Assembly (NCBI GenBank): GCA_009785715.1
Contig: WQVT01000200.1
Coordinates: 1-5,335 of the forward strand
Length of the DNA: 5,335 nt
Source: Acidimicrobiaceae bacterium
Lineage (GTDB): Bacteria > Actinomycetota > Acidimicrobiia > Acidimicrobiales > Palsa-688
Direction: 5' to 3'
Part shown: positions 1 to 4,388 of the stretch, piece after piece
Layout of the letters: each line of letters begins with the position of its first letter
Position numbering within the stretch: position 1 is the first letter of the stretch
Made by a program: the position numbers and the translations under genes
Notes under the pieces: model-generated
The model's input: only the letters and a program-made list of their open reading frames with translations
The model's database searches: none
Told to the model about the DNA's origin: nothing

Positions 1-1040
1 GTCAGGCCGGGCTCCGCGTCGTACCAGCCCGTGAGCAGTGCGGCGAGCTCCCCCGGGGTGCCGGTGAAGATCTCGGCGTCGCTCGTCCAGATCGCCCCAT
101 CGAGTTCATCGAGGCGGGCCCTGCGGGCGGCCGCCGCTCCCGGCTCGGGGTCGAGGGCCACCGCCAGGTCGGCGAAGATCCGTACCGGCTCCCCCACCCG
201 CCCGACCTCCTCCTCGAGGCCCCGGATCTCTGCGGTGATCCGCCGCAGCCCGTCGACGTCGTGGGGGGTGATGAAGACGGCGTCGGCGGCGCGTGCCGCG
301 AGGCGGTACGGGACGGTGTTGTGCGCGAGGGCGGCCACCACCGGCTGGGCCTGGGGTGGCCGGGGGGTGATCGACGGTCCCCGCACGGTGAAGAACCGCC
401 CCTCGAAATCGATGTAGTGCAGCTTGTCCCGGTCGACGAACCGCCCGGTGGCGACATCCCGGATCTCGGCGTCGTCCTCCCAGCTGTCCCACAGGCGCCG
501 CATCACCTCGACGAACTCGGCGGCCTCGTCGAACAGGTCCGCCACGAAGGCGGTGACGGCGGGGTCGTCCGCCGGCGCGCCCCACCGGTCGGGGATCTGG
601 CGCCGGCCGAACTGCGCGGCCTCGAGTTGGGTGCTCGAGACCCGGACCTGGACGCCGGCCCGCCCCAGGCTGACGTAGTCGAGTGTGGCGATGGCCTTGG
701 AGTGGTGAAAGGGTTCGGTGTGCGAGGTCGTGGCGACGGGCAGCAACCCGATCCGGCTGGTGGCCGGGCCGACCCGGGCGGCGATCAGCTCCGCATCGAG
801 GCGACCCTTGACGCGGTCCAGCCGATCGTCGTGCACGCCGCGCCGCTCCGAGTCGAGGGCGAGGGTGTCGTTGAAGCCGACGAAGTCGAGCAGTCCACGC
901 TCGGCCTCCCGTGCGAGGTCCACCCAGTACCCACCCCGGAGCAGCTCGCCTGGGCGGGCGCCGGCGGCCCGCCAGGCTGCCGGATGCCAGCCGGCGCCGT
1001 CGAGGGTGACGCCGAGTTGCAGGACCGGGGATCTCGACAC
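1..1040 (-). CDS. LLM-class FMN-dependent monooxygenase, NtaA/SnaA/DszA type (3' end outside window)
   Basis: This reading frame is open from a GTG at 1040 to the window edge (346 full codons), with strong GC bias at third positions. The start is set by AGAGGA nine bases upstream. The translation begins MSRSPVLQLG and carries hallmarks of the nitrilotriacetate/pristinamycin/dibenzothiophene-sulfone monooxygenase family: an AERGLLDFVGFND segment (residues 46-58), TEPFHHSKAIATLDYVSLGRAG (about 108-129), FVEVMRRLWDSWEDDA (176-191), and GRFFTVRGPSITPRPPQAQPVV (about 214-235). Family members are TIM-barrel enzymes that use FMNH2 from a separate flavin reductase and O2 to oxidise small organic substrates in the cytoplasm. 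Members are usually near 440 residues, so about 100 are missing here. The usual FFAD-like motif reads GFND, so the substrate may differ; I cannot name it. A TetR gene lies on the other side of the inserted elements and is a plausible regulator. Confidence 0.9.
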   Translation of the reverse strand, partial: MSRSPVLQLGVTLDGAGWHPAAWRAAGARPGELLRGGYWVDLAREAERGLLDFVGFNDTLALDSERRGVHDDRLDRVKGRLDAELIAARVGPATSRIGLLPVATTSHTEPFHHSKAIATLDYVSLGRAGVQVRVSSTQLEAAQFGRRQIPDRWGAPADDPAVTAFVADLFDEAAEFVEVMRRLWDSWEDDAEIRDVATGRFVDRDKLHYIDFEGRFFTVRGPSITPRPPQAQPVVAALAHNTVPYRLAARAADAVFITPHDVDGLRRITAEIRGLEEEVGRVGEPVRIFADLAVALDPEPGAAAARRARLDELDGAIWTSDAEIFTGTPGELAALLTGWYDAEPGL

Positions 1041-1103
1041 GGGATGTCGTCCTCTCGCTCTCTTGGTGGCGCTGCGCACGGAAGTTGGCTACCGAATGCC
1101 TGG

Positions 1104-1121
1104 GGTCACGGTACCGGCACC
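1104..1121. promoter_or_regulatory. Imperfect palindrome upstream of the monooxygenase gene (possible operator)
   Basis: The segment reads GGT, two bases, CGGTACCG, two bases, ACC, giving 14 of 18 symmetric positions with a perfect 8-bp core. It lies 64-81 bases before the monooxygenase GTG. Its size and symmetry would suit a dimeric TetR-type repressor, but no matching second copy was found, so this is a candidate only. I could not identify a convincing -35/-10 pair for the monooxygenase gene. Confidence 0.3.
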
Positions 1122-1171
1122 CTATGACAACCCCATCACAAGCGCTAACCCTGATCGACTTGGTCATGTTC

Positions 1172-1200
1172 GGGGCGGGGCGGGGGGGGGTGGGGTGGGG
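1172..1200 (+). other. G-quadruplex-forming tract
   Basis: Five runs of at least four G (4, 4, 9, 4, 4) are separated by single C or T bases. This is close to the ideal pattern for a very stable intramolecular G-quadruplex on the plus strand. It lies in the non-coding region 130-160 bases upstream of the monooxygenase start. Confidence 0.6.
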
Positions 1201-1203
1201 TGC

Positions 1204-1276
1204 CGGGTGGCGGGGTGGCGGGTGCTGGAATCGTGTGCTCGGTCGTCGGGTGGCGATTGCCGCTCGGCGGGTGGCG
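1204..1276 (+). repeat. Short direct repeats CGGGTGGCG
   Basis: CGGGTGGCG occurs exactly at 1204-1212, 1247-1255 and 1268-1276, with a variant CGGGGTGGCG at 1211-1220. The last two exact copies are each preceded by CTCGG. They follow the G-run tract in the same non-coding region. They may be protein-binding sites or only the product of simple-sequence drift in GC-rich DNA. Confidence 0.35.
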
Positions 1277-1314
1277 CCGTCGGCTCCACTCGCCGCCCTC
1301 GTGAGCGATTCCGG

Positions 1315-1316
1315 GA
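1315..1316. repeat. Left copy of 2-bp target duplication (GA) of the IS30-family element
   Basis: GA lies directly outside the first base of the reconstructed IS30 left repeat (C1317). The matching GA is at 4285-4286, directly outside the right repeat. A 2-bp duplication is typical of IS30. A third base does not match. Confidence 0.6.
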
Positions 1317-1321
1317 CATGT
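1317..1321. repeat. Outer 5 bp of the IS30 left terminal inverted repeat
   Basis: CATGT here is the detached tip of the left repeat. The rest begins at 2806 with GAGCGA. Joined, they give CATGTGAGCGA, identical to the first 11 bases of the right repeat read inward from 4284. Confidence 0.75.
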
Positions 1322-1328
1322 GAATGCC

Positions 1329-1341
1329 ATGGAGGGGGGCC
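1329..1341 (+). repeat. Left subterminal inverted repeat of the IS110-family element
   Basis: ATGGAGGGGGGCC here matches the reverse complement of 2790-2802 (ATGTAGGGGGGCC) at 12 of 13 positions. Seven bases (1322-1328) separate it from the inferred left end. Confidence 0.75.
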
Positions 1342-1392
1342 TCCTCCGGTAGGAACGTGTTCTTGCCGGAACCATCCGACCAAAGGAGGCCC
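1337..1392 (+). promoter_or_regulatory. Two-part hairpin that hides the transposase ribosome binding site
   Basis: GGGCCTCCT (1337-1345) is perfectly complementary to AGGAGGCCC (1384-1392), which contains the transposase Shine-Dalgarno sequence AGGAGG. Stacked inside it, CCGGTAGGAA (1346-1355) pairs with TTCTTGCCGG (1360-1369) around a CGTG loop, with two G-U pairs. The structure would block ribosome access on any transcript covering the whole leader. Other IS families use the same logic to silence read-through from outside promoters. The outer arm overlaps the left subterminal repeat, so the DNA may serve two roles. Confidence 0.65.
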
Positions 1393-1400
1393 TGAGGCAA

Positions 1401-2435
1401 ATGTTGCACGTTGGGATGGACTTGAGCAGGACGAGACTGGATGTGCACGTGATGAACGAGGCGGGGGAGACGCTGGAGGTGTCGGCGTGGCCGCCTGATC
1501 GGGCTGGCCTGGATCGCTTGGCCGGGCGGGTGCGGATCCTGGGGGGCCCGGTGGTGGGGGTGATCGAGTCGATGAACGGCGCTCGGTTCGTGCACGACCG
1601 CTTGGAGCTGGCCGGCTGGTCGGTGGAGATCGCGGACGCGGCGAAGGTGAAGGGGTTGGCTCCTTTGGCGTGTAAGACGGATCGGATCGATGCGTGGGTG
1701 TTGGCGGAGTTGTCACGACGGGATTTCGTGCCGGCGATCTGGTTGCCGTCGCCTGCGGTGCGCGCCGAGCGGGAACGAGCCCGGTTCCGGCTGCATTTGG
1801 TGCGCCACCGCACGGCGCTGAAGAACCGGGTGCACGCCAGTTTGTTGGCCTTCGGGCATCCTTGCCCCGTCTCGGACCTCTTCGGGGTCACGGGGCGAGC
1901 TCTGCTCGCTTCGTTCCGCCTGCCCGAGCCGTGGGCGTCGGATGTGGCCGCGGCGTTGAGCCTGATCGACACGCTCGACGAGCAGATCAAAGGCATCGAG
2001 GTCGACCTGCGCCGGCTGGGGGCGGATCACCCCTACGTGCGGTTGTTGCAAACCGTGCCGGGGGTGGGGTGGGTGCTCGCTTACACCATCGCCGCCGAGG
2101 TCGGGGACATCTCCCGGTTCTCCTCCCCGAAGAAGCTGGCTGGCTACAGCGGGTTGTGCCCGAAGGTGTACCAGTCGGGCGGGAAGGACCATCGGGGGTC
2201 GTTGGCAAAGAACGGCCCGAAGTACCTGCGCTGGGCGCTGATCGAGGCGGCCACCGGGGCGGCACGCCACCCCGCCTACAAGGACCACTACCAAAACACC
2301 GCCCGCCGCCTGGGTCGTCAACGCGGGAAGAAGGTCGCCCGGGTCGAGGTGGCCCGCAAACTGTCCGAGGCGATCTGGCACATGTGCACCAACGGGGAGG
2401 CCTTCAACCCCGCCGGGGTGCCCAAAGCGGCGTGA
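1401..2435 (+). CDS. IS110-family transposase (DEDD recombinase)
   Basis: This 344-residue protein is full length for the family (about 320-350). The N-terminal RuvC-like domain begins MLHVGMDLSRTRLDV and shows the catalytic tetrad as D7, E56 (VIESMNG), D94 and D97 (KTDRID). The C-terminal Transposase_20 domain spans about 215-300, with LLQTVPGVGWVLAYTIAAE, FSSPKKLAGYSGLCP and YQSGGKDHRGSLAKNGPKYLR. S259 is the likely nucleophilic serine. Family members cut and join DNA through this serine together with the DEDD site, guided by an element-encoded bridge RNA that pairs with donor and target. The ATG at 1401 follows AGGAGG by 11 bases and fits the usual VG-D start. The Shine-Dalgarno sequence is sequestered in a hairpin. 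No frameshift or missing catalytic residue is seen, so it is probably active. Confidence 0.95.
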   Translation: MLHVGMDLSRTRLDVHVMNEAGETLEVSAWPPDRAGLDRLAGRVRILGGPVVGVIESMNGARFVHDRLELAGWSVEIADAAKVKGLAPLACKTDRIDAWVLAELSRRDFVPAIWLPSPAVRAERERARFRLHLVRHRTALKNRVHASLLAFGHPCPVSDLFGVTGRALLASFRLPEPWASDVAAALSLIDTLDEQIKGIEVDLRRLGADHPYVRLLQTVPGVGWVLAYTIAAEVGDISRFSSPKKLAGYSGLCPKVYQSGGKDHRGSLAKNGPKYLRWALIEAATGAARHPAYKDHYQNTARRLGRQRGKKVARVEVARKLSEAIWHMCTNGEAFNPAGVPKAA

Positions 2436-2443
2436 GCGCAAAA

Positions 2444-2600
2444 GACCGCTCGCTCCGGCAGGCCCCACAAATCGTCTGGCCCCCTTGAGGGCCCGTCTGT
2501 GAGATGGGCTACCGGAGCGAGTCTCCCATCGACCTGATCCCCCGCTCGAGGGGGCGATAGAGAGCTGAGCACCGCTCGCAGCCAACCCAAGGAGACCACC
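2444..2600 (+). ncRNA. Candidate bridge/seek RNA of the IS110-family element
   Basis: A 10-bp stem (2449-2458/2512-2521) closes an internal loop with an inner hairpin (2478-2493). A second hairpin (2539-2554) follows. Inside the first loop, AATCG (2470-2474) is complementary to CGATT of the right target (2809-2813). TGTGAG (2498-2503) equals the restored target across the core (1319-1321 joined to 2806-2808). Beside the second hairpin, ATAGAGA (2557-2563) equals the element's right end plus core (2801-2807). This order, target loop then donor loop, is that of known bridge RNAs. The matches are short and no partner for the left end is clear, so both the ends of the RNA and the assignment are inference. 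Confidence 0.45.
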
Positions 2601-2611
2601 CCATCAGCCAC

Positions 2612-2637
2612 GTCCCGCAGCCAAACGGCTGCGGGAC
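2612..2637 (+). other. Strong hairpin, 11-bp perfect stem with AAAC loop
   Basis: GTCCCGCAGCC (2612-2622) and GGCTGCGGGAC (2627-2637) pair perfectly around AAAC. No U-rich run follows, so it is not a classical intrinsic terminator, although GC-rich actinomycetes often lack the U-run. It may end the transposase/guide-RNA transcript or belong to the guide RNA. Confidence 0.5.
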
Positions 2638-2670
2638 CCAAACCATGATCACTGACGCCATCTTCACCCC

Positions 2671-2742
2671 GGCGGCGTCAAGGGCCCTCCGCTTCGCTCC
2701 GGGTCCCTCCGGGACGGCCTCACGGCCGCCCTTGACCCCGCC
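2671..2742 (+). other. Branched RNA-like structure in the right end
   Basis: A long stem (2671-2685 with 2728-2742, one mismatch) encloses GTCCC-TCC-GGGAC (2703-2715) and GGCC-TCAC-GGCC (2716-2727). A 7-bp hairpin with a CCCGA loop follows at 2759-2777. It may be part of the guide RNA or a DNA/RNA structure recognised by the transposase. Confidence 0.45.
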
Positions 2743-2780
2743 ACGCCCGCACCCCAAAGCTGGCGCCCGACGCCAGCCCC

Positions 2781-2807
2781 TTGACAACCGGCCCCCCTAC
2801 ATAGAGA
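2781..2807 (+). promoter_or_regulatory. Right half of a circle-junction promoter (TTGACA)
   Basis: A perfect -35 hexamer, TTGACA, lies at 2781-2786. In the integrated form the bases 17 further on are GAGAGC, a poor -10. In an excised circle, 2805 would join 1322 and give GAGAAT at exactly 17 bases, which keeps the key A2 and T6 positions. Transcription would then start near 1332, just before the leader hairpin and transposase gene. Junction promoters of this kind are known for the IS110 family. Confidence 0.55.
2790..2802 (-). repeat. Right subterminal inverted repeat of the IS110-family element
   Basis: GGCCCCCCTACAT is the inverted partner of 1329-1341 (12 of 13). Three bases (2803-2805) separate it from the inferred right end. 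Confidence 0.75.
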
Positions 2808-2829
2808 GCGATTCGCGTTCATGTGCCCG
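2806..2829. repeat. Inner 24 bp of the IS30 left terminal inverted repeat
   Basis: GAGCGATTCGCGTT followed by CATGTGCCCG matches the right repeat (4256-4279) at 20 of 24 positions. A further CATGTG at 2839-2844 continues a 19-bp spacing (see the finding on tandem 19-bp units). Confidence 0.8.
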
Positions 2830-2865
2830 ATGCCCGGACATGTGGGTAGCTAGGTGCGGGCGGAT

Positions 2866-4188
2866 TCAGGTGGTGGCCGCGACGAGCTTGCTGAATCGTT
2901 CGGCTGGAGTCTCCCATCCGAGGGTCTTGCGGGGGCGTTCATTGATGAGGGCGGCGATGTTGTCGAGGTCGTCTTGGGTGTGGACGGAGAGGTCGGTTCC
3001 TTTGGGGAGCCACATGCGGGCGATGCCGTTCCAGTTCTCGTTACTGCCTCGCTGCCAGGGTGAGTGGGGGTCGGCGAAGTAGACGGGGATCCCGGTCGCG
3101 ACGCTGAAGTTGGTGTGGCGGGCGAGTTCGCTGCCTTGGTCCCAGGTGAGGGAGCGGGCGAGGTGGGCGGGGAGGTGGACGATGTGCTCTGCGATGCGGG
3201 CGGCGACGTGATCAGCGGTTTTGTTCTCGAGTTTGATGAGCATGCCCATGCGGGTGGACCGCTCGACCAGGGTGGCGACCGCGCTCGCCCCGCCTGCACC
3301 GACGATCAGATCGCCTTCCCAGTGTCCGGGCACGGCCCGGTCGTCCGCCTCGGCGGGCCGTTCGGAAATGTTGACCATCCCCGGTATCCGCCCGCCGCCA
3401 GACGCCCGGCAGTGGGGGCGGCGCCGAGCCCGTCCCGAGCGCAAGCAGGCGGCGAGCTCTTTGCGTAGCTCGGGTTTGGCCTGGACGAAGATGGCCTGGT
3501 AGATCGCCTCGTGCGACACCCACCAGTCTGCGCTGTTCGGGTGCTGGCGGCGGAGATGGGCGGCGACCATCTCCGGCGACCACTTCTTGGCCCGGATCAG
3601 CCCCACGACCTGCTCCCACAGCCACGGGCGGAGCTGGGTCCACCCCGGTTTGGGTCGCCGGGCCGCCCGGGCGGCGCGTTCCTCGGCGGCGTAGGCCCGA
3701 TAGGCGCCCCGACCGCCGTTGGCGGCGATCTCCCGGCCGATGCTGCCCCGATGACGACCCAGACGCCGAGCGATCTGTGCGTCGGTCTCCCCCGCTTGGA
3801 TCCCGACGCGGATCTCCTCCCGCTCCGCTGGGCTCAACGCAGTCGGACGACGCACACGCTCGATACCCACTCGGCCACGCTGCTCTCGCTGCCACCTCCC
3901 AACGGTGGATACCGCCACCCCCGCCGCCCGGGCCGCCTCCTTCAAGCTGCCCCCAGCCGCCAGTACCACCAACGCCTCTTTGACCAGCTTCTCGTCTGTT
4001 GCCGGCCACCCACGCCCCGCCGCCCCCACCCTCACCAGCCCCCTGCGACGCGCAATGCCCATCAGCGTCGAGGCCGGCACACCACTCGCCCGAGACGCCC
4101 GGCGGTAACTCACCCCCGACACCACCAACACCAACGCCTCCTCCAGCGCCGCCGGCTCCCAACGCCCTACCCGACCCCTCCTGCCCAT
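2866..4188 (-). CDS. IS30-family transposase
   Basis: This is a 440-residue protein, longer than the 383 residues of the E. coli IS30 enzyme. The catalytic DDE triad is visible as D293 in GHWEGDLIVG, D350 in LTWDQGSELARH and E384 in SPWQRGSNENWNG, with 33 residues between the last two as usual for IS30. The HTH_38 DNA-binding domain lies near 118-170 (LSPAEREEIRVGIQAGETD, then QIARRLGRHRGSIGREI). Two further helix-turn-helix-like segments precede it (about 14-50 and 67-100), which accounts for the extra length. The ATG at 4188 has GGAGG six bases upstream. The gene ends at 2866, 37 bases from the left repeat. TTGACG (minus strand, 4241-4236) is a possible -35, but no good -10 follows. The enzyme looks complete, though one of its terminal repeats is split. 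Confidence 0.95.
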   Translation of the reverse strand: MGRRGRVGRWEPAALEEALVLVVSGVSYRRASRASGVPASTLMGIARRRGLVRVGAAGRGWPATDEKLVKEALVVLAAGGSLKEAARAAGVAVSTVGRWQREQRGRVGIERVRRPTALSPAEREEIRVGIQAGETDAQIARRLGRHRGSIGREIAANGGRGAYRAYAAEERAARAARRPKPGWTQLRPWLWEQVVGLIRAKKWSPEMVAAHLRRQHPNSADWWVSHEAIYQAIFVQAKPELRKELAACLRSGRARRRPHCRASGGGRIPGMVNISERPAEADDRAVPGHWEGDLIVGAGGASAVATLVERSTRMGMLIKLENKTADHVAARIAEHIVHLPAHLARSLTWDQGSELARHTNFSVATGIPVYFADPHSPWQRGSNENWNGIARMWLPKGTDLSVHTQDDLDNIAALINERPRKTLGWETPAERFSKLVAATT

Positions 4189-4255
4189 CCGACACCTCCA
4201 AACACGGAGCTGTCGCGATCACCCCCTGAGGCCGCCGTCAAACGGCGTCACGTGC

Positions 4256-4284
4256 CGGGCACATGCACACGTTTCGCTCACATG
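4256..4284. repeat. Right terminal inverted repeat of the IS30-family element
   Basis: Read on the minus strand from 4284 it begins CATGTGAGCGA and ends CATGTGCCCG. It matches the reconstructed left repeat at 25 of 29 positions. The GA duplication follows at 4285-4286. Confidence 0.82.
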
Positions 4285-4286
4285 GA
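4285..4286. repeat. Right copy of 2-bp target duplication (GA) of the IS30-family element
   Basis: This GA matches 1315-1316 and lies directly outside the right terminal repeat. Confidence 0.6.
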
Positions 4287-4376
4287 CCTGTTCTCGTCAC
4301 AAGGGGGTTGCCGCCACCGATGGGATCCTGGGTCGTGCGCAAGAGCCGGCGGCCGGTGTACCCCGCCTCTCCCACC

Positions 4377-4388
4377 TACCATCTGCCC
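4377..4388 (+). promoter_or_regulatory. Candidate -10 element for a leaderless TetR transcript
   Basis: TACCAT (4377-4382) has the A2 and T6 of a -10 element and ends six bases before the GTG at 4389. Transcription would therefore start at the start codon itself. No clear -35 is present and no Shine-Dalgarno sequence precedes the GTG. Leaderless genes are common in actinomycetes. Confidence 0.4.

Larger units (their letters stand above)
1322..2805 (+). mobile_element. IS110-family insertion sequence, IS1111-type organisation
   Basis: The element is about 1484 bp and holds one transposase gene. The boundaries follow from three agreeing signs. Removal restores the IS30 terminal repeat. The dinucleotide GA (1322-1323 and 2806-2807) is shared at both junctions, as expected for the recombination core of this family. 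Imperfect inverted repeats (12 of 13) lie 7 bp inside the left end and 3 bp inside the right end, the spacing I recall for the IS1111 subgroup. The left non-coding end is short (79 bases) and the right one long (370 bases) and structured, which also fits IS1111-type elements with a guide RNA downstream of the transposase gene. The exact edge is uncertain by the two shared bases. Confidence 0.85.
2436..2805 (+). other. Long structured non-coding right end of the IS110-family element
   Basis: These 370 bases hold no convincing gene. They contain a series of stems: 2449-2458/2512-2521 (10 bp), 2478-2482/2489-2493, 2539-2543/2550-2554, 2612-2622/2627-2637 (11 bp), 2671-2685/2728-2742 (14 of 15) and 2759-2765/2771-2777 (7 bp). 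IS1111-type elements carry their guide RNA in this position. The density of structure is unusual even for GC-rich DNA. Confidence 0.7.
1317..4284 (-). mobile_element. IS30-family insertion sequence, interrupted in its left terminal repeat by an IS110-family element
   Basis: The element consists of 1317-1321 plus 2806-4284 (1484 bp once the inner element is removed). The left end (CATGT at 1317-1321 joined to 2806-2829) and the right end (4256-4284, read on the minus strand) match at 25 of 29 positions. Both begin CATGTGAGCGA and end CATGTGCCCG. GA duplications flank the element. The transposase gene 2866-4188 fills almost all of it and looks intact. Because the left repeat is split 5 bp from its tip, the element is probably unable to move unless the inner element leaves precisely. 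Confidence 0.82.

Noticed and set aside
106..1716. A 536-codon minus-strand frame across the monooxygenase gene and the start of the IS110 element
   Set aside because: Its product is a low-complexity Pro/Arg/Ser/Thr chain without domains, typical of the off-frame reading of GC-rich DNA. It crosses an element boundary and lies over two clear genes.
2799..2805. ACAT beside both IS30 ends (2799-2802 and 4280-4283) as a 4-bp target duplication
   Set aside because: It requires unequal ends and ignores the 29-bp repeat restored by removing the inner element, which gives a clean 2-bp GA duplication instead.
2781..2807. TTGACA with TAGAGA (2802-2807) as a complete promoter in the integrated element
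   Set aside because: The spacing is 15 bases and the -10 is poor. It would read into the 3' side of the IS30 transposase. The circle-junction pairing with 17-base spacing is better.
1303..2814. GAGCGATTC direct repeats (1303-1311 and 2806-2814) as a target duplication of the IS110-family element
   Set aside because: The second copy is part of the IS30 terminal repeat, shown by its match to the right end at 4279-4271. Using these as edges would not restore the IS30 end and would put the inner repeats at unusual distances.
3212..4222. A 336-codon minus-strand frame within the IS30 transposase gene
   Set aside because: It is a Gly-rich off-frame reading of the same strand; the 2866-4188 frame has the catalytic and DNA-binding motifs.
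4263..4388. Upstream start (ATG 4263 or ATG 4320) for the TetR protein
   Set aside because: The 4263 start lies in the IS30 terminal repeat, the added residues are Pro/Arg-rich without family similarity, and neither start has a ribosome site. An ATG at 4320 cannot be fully excluded.
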